A stretch of DNA of 64,000 nt from contig NZ_QXIO01000006.1 in assembly GCF_003545765.1 (NCBI RefSeq), positions 124,001 to 188,000 on the forward strand. Reading direction: 5' to 3'. Each line of letters starts with the position of its first letter. The stretch's first letter is position 1. Both the position numbers and the translations under genes were made by a program. Of the stretch, positions 16,139 through 23,871 are shown piece after piece. The notes beneath the pieces are model-generated. The model saw nothing but the letters and a program-made list of their open reading frames with translations, ran no database searches and was not told the origin of the DNA. The DNA is from Colwellia sp. RSH04 (GTDB lineage: Bacteria > Pseudomonadota > Gammaproteobacteria > Enterobacterales > Alteromonadaceae).

Positions 16139-19100
16139 TTGAACCGTCTAAATCATATATTTAAAAAGTTGAATTTGACGAAAGAAAATGGCCTTTATGT
16201 TGCTGGTGAGCATAGAGAAAGCTTATTTTCTAATCGTGTAGAAAGACTTTTACTTAAAACTATTCAACCTGATGCTTTCTTCTGTATCGATAATAAACCA
16301 CTGATTCTTTTTTTTGAAAATTTAGGAAATGAAAAAGAAGCTAAGCTTAGGGATATTTGGAATTTCAATGAATCGCCAATAATAATTATATCAGAATCGG
16401 ATTCTGTAGAAATTTATAACGGCTTTAAATATTTGACTGATGAAAATACTCTTGAATTATTTGGTAAAGATGAAGCTTTGTCAGATTTTTCATATTTTGA
16501 GTTAGTTACAGGTAATACGTGGGAAAAACATCAAAAAGGTTTTGAATCTACCAATCGAATAGATTACCACTTACTCGAAAATATTAAGTCAGCGAGAGAT
16601 ATCCTAATTTCAAAGTTTTTATCTCCCGAGCTCACAAATTCTCTTATTGGTAAAGTTATTTTTGTTCGTTATTTAATTGATAGAAAAATCAAATTGGATT
16701 TTGAGCAGCGTGGACAGTCTCGAATATGGAGCAATTCTGATTTTTGTTCTCTCCTTTCAGACAAAATTAAAGTTAACGACTTCTTTAATTACTTAAAAGA
16801 AAAATTCAATGGTGATTTATTTCCAATTACTAAAAATGAAATTGATGATATCCCTAAAGAATGTCTGGATGTATTAGTTGACTTGTTATCTGGTGACAAA
16901 GTAGGACTAGGGCAAAGATCACTTTTCGATTTATATGATTTTTCAATTATCCCTGTTGAATTCATTAGTAATGTATATGAGTTATTCATTGGGCAAGTTC
17001 AGCAAGAAGAACAAGGTGCATACTACACACCATTGTTTCTAGTAGATTATATTTTAGCTGAAACTGTTGAGAAGAAAATCTCTAAGGACGCTATTTATAG
17101 CTGTAAAGTACTTGATCCATCATGTGGTTCAGGGATTTTTCTTGTTGAAACTTTAAGAAAAATTATTGAGCAATACCAAAAGCAGAATCCGAACTACTTA
17201 TCAAATCACATTCAATATACAAATGATTTGAAGCATCTTGCTTTAGATAATATCTTTGGAGTAGATAAGGATAGGAGCGCAATTAATGTAGCTATTTTTT
17301 CTATATATTTAACTCTTTTAGATTACCAAACCCCTTCCGATATAGAGTCTTTCAGATTTCCCGTTTTACTTAATAATAATTTCTTTGCATCTGATTTTTT
17401 TGATCAAGAAGCAAACTTTAATGAAGTGTTCAGAGAGAAAGATTTTGATTTTATTCTAGGGAACCCTCCTTGGAAAGGTAATGGAATTGGACAAGAAGGA
17501 AAGAAATATTTAAAAGATAGATTAAATAGAGAAAAGGACAAAGATAAGAAATATCCCATTGCTATCAATAATGGAGAGATTGTCGAAGGTTTTATTTTTA
17601 GAGTAAGTGATTTTAGTAGTCATGATACTAAAACAGCCCTTATTGTAAGAAGCACAATTCTTTACAACAAAGGGTATTCAGAACAAAGTAAATTTAGACA
17701 ATACCTTTTAGAAGAATTTTATGTGGATAGAATTTTCGAGTTAGCTCCTGTTCGATTTGAAGTTTTTGATAGGTCTAATGACCCTGCTGTAGCCCCTGCA
17801 GCTGTATTATTTTATAGGTATGCACATGGATTAAATACTGATGATAATACCGTAGAACATATAACTTTAAAGCCAAGTCGTTTTTTCTCTTTATTTAAAG
17901 TTTTCTCTATTAGTAGGCCAGACTATAAGAAGCTTATACAAATTAAGTTAAAAAAGTATGACTGGTTATGGAAAACATTAGTTTATGGCTCTTACCTTGA
18001 CTTTAATTTCATTGCTCGATTAAAGGCGGATTTTAAATCCTTGAAGTCAGTCTTGGCGAACAAAAAACTTTTTAAAAAAGGCACAGGGGTAAAGCTAAGC
18101 AAGACTCCTTTAGAAGACACATCTCATCTTATTGGGAAGCCTTTTATTGATAGTAGAGATATTGAACCATTTTGGGCAAATACAAATGAATTACCTGAAT
18201 TTACTTTAGATAAAGTAGGAAGAAAACGAGATTTAGACCTGTTTAAAGGAACTGTTTTATTAGTTAGAAATGGACTTGATACCCACTTGTTTAAACCACG
18301 AGCAGCAATCGTTGAATCTGATATTGTTTATAAAAACTCATTAACGGGTATAAAGCCCATTTCTGGTAAAGCTAAAAGAATTCTAAAAAATATTTCAGCT
18401 AACCTTTATTCTGATTTATATCCGTATATAGCAATACATACTTTTTGTTCAATAGGAATTGAAAGAGAGCAAACTAAAGAATATGAAAAATTTGATATCC
18501 CTTATGTTGATAACTCTTTAGATGAAATTGTTAATGAGATATCTAGAACTAAAGATCTCCTGTACTCCGAGAGGCAAGAAGTTCTTATCAATAACGCAAA
18601 AGTATCTAGTTTAAAAAAGGTTGTTGCTGAAAATCTAAAAATAATTAACCAGATTATTTTTGAAAAACTTTCTATTAATGAAAATAGTTTGGAGTCTTCT
18701 TTAATTGATTACGCTTTAAATGTAAGTAGGCCATTAATTACAAAAGATAAAGACCCGCTGATAGTAAAATCTTTGTTCGGCTCTATTCCTGAAAATAGTC
18801 AGTATTTAGAAGATTATTCGAAAATATTTTTTGATAGGTTTAACTGTATATATGAGAAGTTAGATAAGAAATTAATTGTTGAAATCAAACATACGGATAA
18901 AATCTTAGGATTGTTTTTTAAATTGGTACCTCTAAATTCATTAGATGATTCCTTGCAAATAACAAAATTAGAAAGCTCTTCGATTCTTAGTTTACTTTCG
19001 TCTATTGGCGTCGAAAAAATTACAGATAGGCTTTTTATACAAAAAGATGTTCGTGGATTTGAAAAAGATGGATTTTATATAATTAAACCGAATGAACAAA

Positions 19101-19195
19101 GGCTTTGGCATAAGGCTATGGCTCATTTTGATGTAAATGAATTCATGGATGCGATTTTAGTATCAGGTAGTAAAGGGAAAAGTGATGTTTCCTAG
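16139..19195 (+). CDS. Large N6-adenine DNA methyltransferase with specificity region (Eco57I/type I-IIG-like)
   Basis: A 1018-aa protein starting at TTG (no close ATG; purine-rich AGAAGAAAA upstream). Methylation motifs in order: GAYYTP (motif X-like, Tyr295-Pro298), VLDPSCGSGIF (AdoMet motif I, residues 325-334), and NPPW (catalytic motif IV, 442-445). The region from about 600 to 850 (GKPFIDSRDIEPFW, FKGTVLLVRNG, KPISGKAKRIL, HTFCSIGIERE) looks like a target-recognition domain of type I S or type IIG enzymes. The N-terminal 100 residues (PDAFFCIDNKPLILFFE, IWNFNESPIIIISESDSVEIYNGF) are a conserved accessory domain with no clear nuclease triad. It should methylate adenine in its own recognition sequence; the nuclease is probably the separate downstream gene, which overlaps by 11 bp. 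Confidence 0.86.
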   Translation: MNRLNHIFKKLNLTKENGLYVAGEHRESLFSNRVERLLLKTIQPDAFFCIDNKPLILFFENLGNEKEAKLRDIWNFNESPIIIISESDSVEIYNGFKYLTDENTLELFGKDEALSDFSYFELVTGNTWEKHQKGFESTNRIDYHLLENIKSARDILISKFLSPELTNSLIGKVIFVRYLIDRKIKLDFEQRGQSRIWSNSDFCSLLSDKIKVNDFFNYLKEKFNGDLFPITKNEIDDIPKECLDVLVDLLSGDKVGLGQRSLFDLYDFSIIPVEFISNVYELFIGQVQQEEQGAYYTPLFLVDYILAETVEKKISKDAIYSCKVLDPSCGSGIFLVETLRKIIEQYQKQNPNYLSNHIQYTNDLKHLALDNIFGVDKDRSAINVAIFSIYLTLLDYQTPSDIESFRFPVLLNNNFFASDFFDQEANFNEVFREKDFDFILGNPPWKGNGIGQEGKKYLKDRLNREKDKDKKYPIAINNGEIVEGFIFRVSDFSSHDTKTALIVRSTILYNKGYSEQSKFRQYLLEEFYVDRIFELAPVRFEVFDRSNDPAVAPAAVLFYRYAHGLNTDDNTVEHITLKPSRFFSLFKVFSISRPDYKKLIQIKLKKYDWLWKTLVYGSYLDFNFIARLKADFKSLKSVLANKKLFKKGTGVKLSKTPLEDTSHLIGKPFIDSRDIEPFWANTNELPEFTLDKVGRKRDLDLFKGTVLLVRNGLDTHLFKPRAAIVESDIVYKNSLTGIKPISGKAKRILKNISANLYSDLYPYIAIHTFCSIGIEREQTKEYEKFDIPYVDNSLDEIVNEISRTKDLLYSERQEVLINNAKVSSLKKVVAENLKIINQIIFEKLSINENSLESSLIDYALNVSRPLITKDKDPLIVKSLFGSIPENSQYLEDYSKIFFDRFNCIYEKLDKKLIVEIKHTDKILGLFFKLVPLNSLDDSLQITKLESSSILSLLSSIGVEKITDRLFIQKDVRGFEKDGFYIIKPNEQRLWHKAMAHFDVNEFMDAILVSGSKGKSDVS

Positions 19196-19862
19196 TTTAG
19201 ATGCCACAAACTTTCAATCTTCTACATTGGTTTACGCAATAAAATTTGAAGACATACTCTCTAAAATTGTTCGCTGTTATAACATGATGGTTTCTGATTG
19301 TGTAGCTTTAGAAAATAATGAAAATGAGATAAGAGATGTGCTCTTATATAAGTATTTAAAGAATAATAGTGTAAGACAGAGTTTAGGGTTCGTTTCGGAT
19401 CAAATTCATTTTGAAAGTGAAGTAAGAGAAGATCACTCTGTTGGTAGAACTGATTTAAAAATAATTTCACCTAATATATTTGAAAAGCAAGAAGCTTATT
19501 ACATAATTGAATGTAAAAGATTGGATAAAAAATATGCAACAGGGAGTTCTGGATTAAATAAAAAATATATTGATGAAGGCATGTTTCGTTTTACTTCAAA
19601 GTATTATTCTTCTTATTACAGAGTGAATGCAATGCTTGGTTTTGTTGTTGATGACATGGATATTCGATTAAATACCAATCATATAAATCAACTCTTACTT
19701 GATACATCTTCAATTATAACTTTAAAGAAAATAACTCAGGGTAATTTTATAAATAACTTTGAGTATCACTATCATTCACAACATAGAGATGTTGATAACG
19801 AAGAATTGAAGATCTATCATTTAATGCTAGATTTTAATTTGAATATCCAAAAGCCTAAGTAA
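19185..19862 (+). CDS. PD-(D/E)XK nuclease-like partner of the methyltransferase
   Basis: A 225-aa protein from ATG 19185 (GTG at 19182 is also possible), overlapping the methyltransferase gene by 11 bp, which implies coupled translation. A compact PD-(D/E)XK site is visible: GRTDLKI with Asp90, then AYYIIECKRLD with Glu109 and Lys111 (E-C-K). The rest is helical, with no helicase or DNA-binding domain. I infer it is the restriction subunit of a split R-M system whose DNA specificity is provided by the large methyltransferase. I do not recognise an established family name. Confidence 0.75.
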   Translation: MFPSLDATNFQSSTLVYAIKFEDILSKIVRCYNMMVSDCVALENNENEIRDVLLYKYLKNNSVRQSLGFVSDQIHFESEVREDHSVGRTDLKIISPNIFEKQEAYYIIECKRLDKKYATGSSGLNKKYIDEGMFRFTSKYYSSYYRVNAMLGFVVDDMDIRLNTNHINQLLLDTSSIITLKKITQGNFINNFEYHYHSQHRDVDNEELKIYHLMLDFNLNIQKPK

Positions 19863-19874
19863 AAACTTATTCGA

Positions 19875-19897
19875 ATGGTGGGCTAAATGGTGGGCTA
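19875..19897 (+). repeat. Right arm-type integrase binding repeats
   Basis: TGGTGGGCTAA occurs twice in tandem with a 12-bp period (19875-19885 and 19887-19897), about 70 bp before attR. The TGGTGGGC core matches the left-end copies at 11250 and 11294. Confidence 0.7.
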
Positions 19898-19968
19898 AAG
19901 AGAGCTCCTATGTGGATTGATTATCCAAACTCATGTTTTTAAATGTTTTTTCACTAATACTCTATATT

Positions 19969-19988
19969 CAGATCCAAAACATAGAGTA
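19969..19988 (+). other. attR core of the yicC genomic island
   Basis: CAGATCCAAAACATAGAGTA, followed by G, reads in frame QIQNIE-stop exactly as the end of yicC, but with different third-position bases. Upstream sequence does not resemble yicC, so only the core is shared. The 19862-20155 interval holds nothing else that I can support apart from these att features. Confidence 0.86.
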
Positions 19989-20155
19989 GACAATTTAGTA
20001 CCTGTTATTTAGCGGCATTGATATATTAAGTGTTAACAACCGCTAACTACAATTTGAAAGCAGGATAATCAGTTATTCACATTGCTAATGTAGAAATAAA
20101 ACTCGCTATCATTTACAATCTTTTTTTTGGAAGTAACTTAAAAAATGGATTCAAT

Positions 20156-20545
20156 GTGAAAAAAATAATCTTAGTAGTCATTGCAGTTTTTATTTTATCA
20201 GCTTGTAAAACAACGCCTGTTTATAACGTAGATAATTCGAACGTACCTGAGGGCATAACTGCAAAACAAGTAGAAAAAAATATAGTAAAGGCTTTAAACC
20301 AAAAAGGTTGGAAAATTACTGATAAAAGTAAAGATGCGATTATTGCTGAAATCAACGTAAGATCACATTTTGCTAAAATTAAAATATCTTTTGATGAAAA
20401 ACAATATGCTATCGATTATGTAGACAGTACAAACTTAAAATATAATGCTCAAAAAAATACGATTCACAAAAACTATAATAACTGGATTATCTATATAGAC
20501 AGGTTAATTCAATCGGGTTTAATAGAAGACAGTTATAACAATTAA
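20156..20545 (+). CDS. Conserved small lipoprotein
   Basis: A 129-aa lipoprotein with GTG start (the ATG two bases earlier is out of frame). Lipobox FILSAC puts the lipidated Cys at residue 17. The mature protein follows a pattern known in a conserved proteobacterial lipoprotein group: PVYNVDNSNVPEGITAKQVEKNIVKALNQKGW, then IIAEINVRSHFAKIKISFD and a YNNWIIYIDRLIQ end. Function unknown. Its stop is 2 bp from the end of the convergent PPTase gene. It is the first gene beyond attR and may be outside the APE operon proper. Confidence 0.78.
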   Translation: MKKIILVVIAVFILSACKTTPVYNVDNSNVPEGITAKQVEKNIVKALNQKGWKITDKSKDAIIAEINVRSHFAKIKISFDEKQYAIDYVDSTNLKYNAQKNTIHKNYNNWIIYIDRLIQSGLIEDSYNN

Positions 20546-20547
20546 TT

Positions 20548-21159
20548 TTAAATCTTTGTTGCTATTGAAACAACATAGTCATCTTCGATTAGACTAGACA
20601 GCTGATAGTTACGTTTCAGCACACTTGAAGATTCATTTAACGTATTGAATATTGAGGTGTTTAACAATTTGGTTAGCGCCTCTTTTTCAGTCCAGATCTT
20701 ATAAAATTCATTAATTGGATTCTGCGATGAATGTATTAATTCACGATCTTCTTCACAATAAAAATTAAGTGCTATTGATGCTATATCTCTGTTAGTTTTC
20801 TGCTCAATATCTACGCCTATACTTTCATTTAAGGCACAAAAGCTAAAAGCGATATATTCTCCACTATGACTTAAGGAAAGTTTTTGTATTAATTCTTGCT
20901 GTTGAAATACACCTGCAGCGCCAATTTCAGGGCAGTATTTTATAGTGAGTATTTTTGCTTGCTGCTTTTTCTTGTTCAACGCTTTCTTTATCAAATAACG
21001 GCTAAATATAAACTCTGAAGCTTTACGTTGCCTCTTTGCAAGGATCAACAACTCTTCAGAGCTTAAATAATCCTGTTGGTATTGGTTTTTTGAGGTGTCC
21101 ATTTTGCCAATATATAGCGTTTTATCCTTCCCTTGCTGCTTGATTAAAAAAGATTTCAT
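20548..21159 (-). CDS. 4'-phosphopantetheinyl transferase (APE cluster)
   Basis: A 203-aa Sfp/AcpT-type enzyme that loads the phosphopantetheine arm onto acyl carrier proteins. Diagnostic motifs: ESIGVDIEQK (metal and CoA binding, GVDIE) and FYKIWTEKEALTK (W-x-x-KEA). It is divergent from the APE operon and shares its 80-bp intergenic region, so it most likely activates the two ACPs encoded at 22740 and 23005. Confidence 0.9.
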   Translation of the reverse strand: MKSFLIKQQGKDKTLYIGKMDTSKNQYQQDYLSSEELLILAKRQRKASEFIFSRYLIKKALNKKKQQAKILTIKYCPEIGAAGVFQQQELIQKLSLSHSGEYIAFSFCALNESIGVDIEQKTNRDIASIALNFYCEEDRELIHSSQNPINEFYKIWTEKEALTKLLNTSIFNTLNESSSVLKRNYQLSSLIEDDYVVSIATKI

Positions 21160-21171
21160 AATGTAACAATA

Positions 21172-21200
21172 TTGTAGAGAAAATACCTATTTGGTAAAAT
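21172..21200 (+). promoter_or_regulatory. Candidate promoter of the aryl-polyene operon
   Basis: TTGTAG (-35-like, 21172-21177) and TAAAAT (-10-like, 21195-21200) are separated by 17 bp, 40 bp upstream of the first plus-strand APE gene. Confidence 0.55.
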
Positions 21201-21239
21201 AAATGAGAAATCACCCAGTTATAGCAAAAGCATAACGTA

Positions 21240-21977
21240 ATGAAACTATATATAAATAAAATTCACGTATGGCTAAATGGACTTAATGATAGCACTTCGC
21301 TAAATTCATGGGCAAATGGCGATATAGAATTACCGAATACTTATGCTTTACCAAAACCGGCATATTACCCAAAAACTCAACTAAGGCGATTAAGTCCCTT
21401 TAGTAGAGTAGCCCTGCATTGTTTAGATATGCCACAAGTCCTAACTGCGTCACTTCCTTTGATTTTTGCATCACGACACGGTGATTTAGCTAAGACAGTG
21501 AAGCTAATTAAAGATTCAGCATCTGGCGAAGACTTATCACCAACACAATTTGCATTATCAGTTCATAATGCAACCTCAGGCCTGTTTGGTATAGCAACAA
21601 AAAATACCACTGCAACCACAACGATTAGTGCTAGTAAAAATACCTTTATCGAGGGGTTGATTGAAGCGTTAATGCAATGTCAAAAAAATCACGAAGAAGT
21701 ACTTTATTGTTATTGTGATTTTGATGTTCCTGATGAATATCGTCAATATGAAGAGAAGCAACCGGCAAGATGTATTGCATTATTGCTTTCCGCCGTTAAA
21801 AGTAAAGAGACGCTTGTAAGTATCGATTTATCGCCAAATAGCACCTTATCAAATAAAAAAAGCGTACAAAGCAAGCAAGAAACCCCGCCCTGTATTGATT
21901 TTATTCGACACATGTACTGTCAAAGTCAAGAGAATATAGCGTGTAAAAACTACACTCTCTCTTTAGGCTTTCATTAA
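21240..21977 (+). CDS. apeC: Beta-ketoacyl synthase chain-length factor, APE biosynthesis
   Basis: A 245-aa shortened ketosynthase-like protein without the catalytic Cys: INKIHVWLNGLND at the start, LRRLSPFSRVALHC, SLPLIFASRHGDL, and SPTQFALSVHNATSGLFGIATKN, the regular pattern of APE chain-length factors. In the described aryl-polyene pathway it forms a heterodimer with a full ketosynthase (ApeO type, here 34015). First gene of the long plus-strand operon; its stop overlaps the next ATG. Confidence 0.88.
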   Translation: MKLYINKIHVWLNGLNDSTSLNSWANGDIELPNTYALPKPAYYPKTQLRRLSPFSRVALHCLDMPQVLTASLPLIFASRHGDLAKTVKLIKDSASGEDLSPTQFALSVHNATSGLFGIATKNTTATTTISASKNTFIEGLIEALMQCQKNHEEVLYCYCDFDVPDEYRQYEEKQPARCIALLLSAVKSKETLVSIDLSPNSTLSNKKSVQSKQETPPCIDFIRHMYCQSQENIACKNYTLSLGFH

Positions 21978-22747
21978 TGCAAAAGTTAAATTATTTGTGG
22001 CGTATTGTCGCGACTGGAATATGCTTTTTTACTTTTGGTCTTGGTGCATTGTTCATTTCTTCTCTTATCTTCCCACTACAAGCATTGTTTATTAAAAATA
22101 AATCAAAACGCAAACAAAAAGCGAGATTTACGATTCATAAATCGTTTGCTTTTTTTATCCACCTAATGCAATGCTTGGGAATTTTAACAGTAAACAAGCA
22201 TAATTTCAGTCAACTGCAGGCTTTGCGAGGCAAAGTAGTGATAGCCAATCATCCATCATTAATAGATGTAGTTGCCATAATTGCTTACCTTCCTAATGCC
22301 AACTGTGTAGTGAAATCAGCACTTTTTAAAAACCCTTTTTTGCGAGGAGTTGTAAAACGTGTAGGGTATATAGACAACGACAGTTCAGAGCAATTGTTTA
22401 TTGATTGTGCCAATAGCTTGTCTGAAGGTAGTAATATTGTTGTTTTTCCTGAGGGCACGCGTAGTAAGAGTGGACAACCACTTAAATTTAAAAGAGGTGC
22501 CGCAAATATTGCAATACGTTGTCAAACAAATTACCAACCAATCACCATTTCTGTTGTTCCAACTACACTAACTAAACAAGAATCATGGTATGATGTGCCG
22601 CATAAAAAATTTGTAATTACCCTAACTGCCTTAGCAGAAATTGATAACAGCAAATATTTTAATCATGAAAACATTTCATTGGCAGTACGAGCACTTACCC
22701 GTGAAACAGAGCAGTATTTTTGTAAGGAATTAAAATTAAATGGCTGA
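21977..22747 (+). CDS. apeD: Lysophospholipid acyltransferase-like (PlsC family), APE cluster
   Basis: A 256-aa membrane-associated acyltransferase. N-terminal hydrophobic anchor (residues about 10-38), then the PlsC motifs: ANHPSLIDVVA (H-x4-D catalytic pair) and VVFPEGTRSKSGQP (glycerol-phosphate/acceptor site), plus GAANIAIRC. Such enzymes are standard APE cluster members, probably esterifying the polyene or a lipid intermediate. Overlaps apeC (1 bp) and the first ACP gene (8 bp). Confidence 0.88.
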   Translation: MQKLNYLWRIVATGICFFTFGLGALFISSLIFPLQALFIKNKSKRKQKARFTIHKSFAFFIHLMQCLGILTVNKHNFSQLQALRGKVVIANHPSLIDVVAIIAYLPNANCVVKSALFKNPFLRGVVKRVGYIDNDSSEQLFIDCANSLSEGSNIVVFPEGTRSKSGQPLKFKRGAANIAIRCQTNYQPITISVVPTTLTKQESWYDVPHKKFVITLTALAEIDNSKYFNHENISLAVRALTRETEQYFCKELKLNG

Positions 22748-22991
22748 CATTAAAGCGACATTAAAAGCATTGATTATTGACACTCTAGACTTAGAAGATA
22801 TTTCACCTGAAGATATCATTGATAATGAACCACTCTTCGGTGATGGTTTAGGGTTGGACTCTATCGATGCCTTAGAATTAGGCTTAGCAATAAAGAAAAC
22901 TTTTGATGTGAAAATTGAAGCTAACTCTGAAAAAACTAAAGAACATTTTTACTCTATTGATAACTTAGTTAAATTTATTGAACAAAATTAG
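22740..22991 (+). CDS. apeE: Acyl carrier protein 1, APE cluster
   Basis: An 83-aa ACP carrying growing polyene chains as thioesters. The phosphopantetheine site is GLDSIDALEL with Ser41; the surrounding acidic helices are typical. Overlaps the acyltransferase gene by 8 bp and lies 13 bp before a second ACP. Confidence 0.92.
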   Translation: MADIKATLKALIIDTLDLEDISPEDIIDNEPLFGDGLGLDSIDALELGLAIKKTFDVKIEANSEKTKEHFYSIDNLVKFIEQN

Positions 22992-23004
22992 TATTGAGAA
23001 AACC

Positions 23005-23256
23005 ATGCAAACTAAAGAAGAACTACTAACCATGTTAACCGAATTATTGGTTAATGAATTTGAAATTCCAGCAGAGGATATTACCTTAGGAGCATCATTA
23101 TATGAAGAATTAGACCTTGATAGTATTGATGCCGTTGACCTTGTAGTTCGTTTACGCGAAATAACTGGCAAAAAAATTGCGCCTGAATCTTTTAAAGAAG
23201 TGCGTACCGTTGAAGATATCGTTAATGCATTATTACAACTAACTTCAGCAGCATAA
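23005..23256 (+). CDS. apeF: Acyl carrier protein 2, APE cluster
   Basis: An 83-aa ACP starting at the ATG at 23005 (preceded by TTGAGAA); an in-frame extension back to 22978 would overlap the first ACP. The attachment site is LDLDSIDAVDL with Ser40. Two ACPs are the rule in APE clusters, one thought to carry the starter and one the extender steps. Confidence 0.92.
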   Translation: MQTKEELLTMLTELLVNEFEIPAEDITLGASLYEELDLDSIDAVDLVVRLREITGKKIAPESFKEVRTVEDIVNALLQLTSAA

Positions 23257-23292
23257 CCCTCACGACAATAGAGTATCGGTAATAATATCGTA

Positions 23293-23871
23293 ATGAAAAT
23301 TATCCTAACGCTAATATCGATACTTTACCCTTTGGTAGTGTTTTATGGTTTAGCTGAGTTTTCTGTACGTTGGGTTAGCCTGATACTCTTATTGCTTTTT
23401 CTAACGCGACTTTTACTGCTTAAAAAAAGTAACACTCTAGAAAAGCAAAACAAACAATTACTGAGTGACAAAGCCAGCAAAATAATTACCATTTGGGTAG
23501 CAAGCTTTTTATTGATGAGTTTTATTTTTGGCAATGATACTGGCTTATTATTTTACCCAGTTATCATCAATGCTGCCTTAGCGTTAGTTTTCTCTTACTC
23601 TTTGGCTAACCCACCACCAGTTATAGAGCGCCTTGCGCGTTTAACACAAGCCGAATTGCCGCCTCATGCGATAGCGTATACCCGAAAGGTAACCAAAGTT
23701 TGGTTAGGCTTTTTTATTATCAATGCCATTATCGCTTGTTATACCGCGTTATTTACTAGCCTAGCAACTTGGACTTTATATAACGGATTAATTGCTTATA
23801 TCTTGATGGGCGTGCTTTTTACAACTGAGTATTTAGTGCGATTAAGGGTACAAAAGCTTAATGACAATTAA
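23293..23871 (+). CDS. apeG: COG4648-type membrane protein, APE cluster
   Basis: A 192-aa integral membrane protein with about four to five hydrophobic segments (ILTLISILYPLVVFYGL, VSLILLLLFLTRLLLL, IIINAALALVFSY after LLFYPV, WLGFFIINAIIACY, LIAYILMGVLF). The motif GNDTGLLFYPVIINA and RLTQAELPP are characteristic of the family found in APE loci. Function unknown; a role in membrane assembly of the pigment complex is likely. Overlaps the ligase gene by 11 bp. Confidence 0.8.
   Translation: MKIILTLISILYPLVVFYGLAEFSVRWVSLILLLLFLTRLLLLKKSNTLEKQNKQLLSDKASKIITIWVASFLLMSFIFGNDTGLLFYPVIINAALALVFSYSLANPPPVIERLARLTQAELPPHAIAYTRKVTKVWLGFFIINAIIACYTALFTSLATWTLYNGLIAYILMGVLFTTEYLVRLRVQKLNDN

Larger units (their letters stand above)
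11123..19988 (+). mobile_element. yicC-integrated genomic island (about 8.9 kb) with an R-M module
   Basis: Boundaries are the imperfect 20-bp repeats of the yicC tail. The P4-type integrase gene is the first gene inside, reading away from yicC. TGGTGGGC arm-type repeats lie near both ends. Contents in order: integrase, DUF6387-like gene, AlpA-like regulator, Rep-like wHTH protein, iteron-like array, a 65-aa ORF, short tyrosine recombinase, structured non-coding stretch, 70-aa acidic protein, N6-adenine methyltransferase, PD-(D/E)XK nuclease. Known mobilizable islands of the MGIVflInd1 type (mobilised by SXT/R391 ICEs) use the 3' end of yicC as target, so this may be a relative or an element sharing the integrase type. 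The R-M genes look clearly more AT-rich than the flanking core. Confidence 0.88.

Noticed and set aside
16139-16450. Nuclease domain in the methyltransferase N-terminus
   Set aside because: The segment with IDNKPLILFFE has no convincing PD-(D/E)XK arrangement; the downstream gene has a clear one.
11144-19988. tRNA or tmRNA as the integration target of the P4-type integrase
   Set aside because: No tRNA-like sequence is near either end; the matching repeats are the yicC tail.
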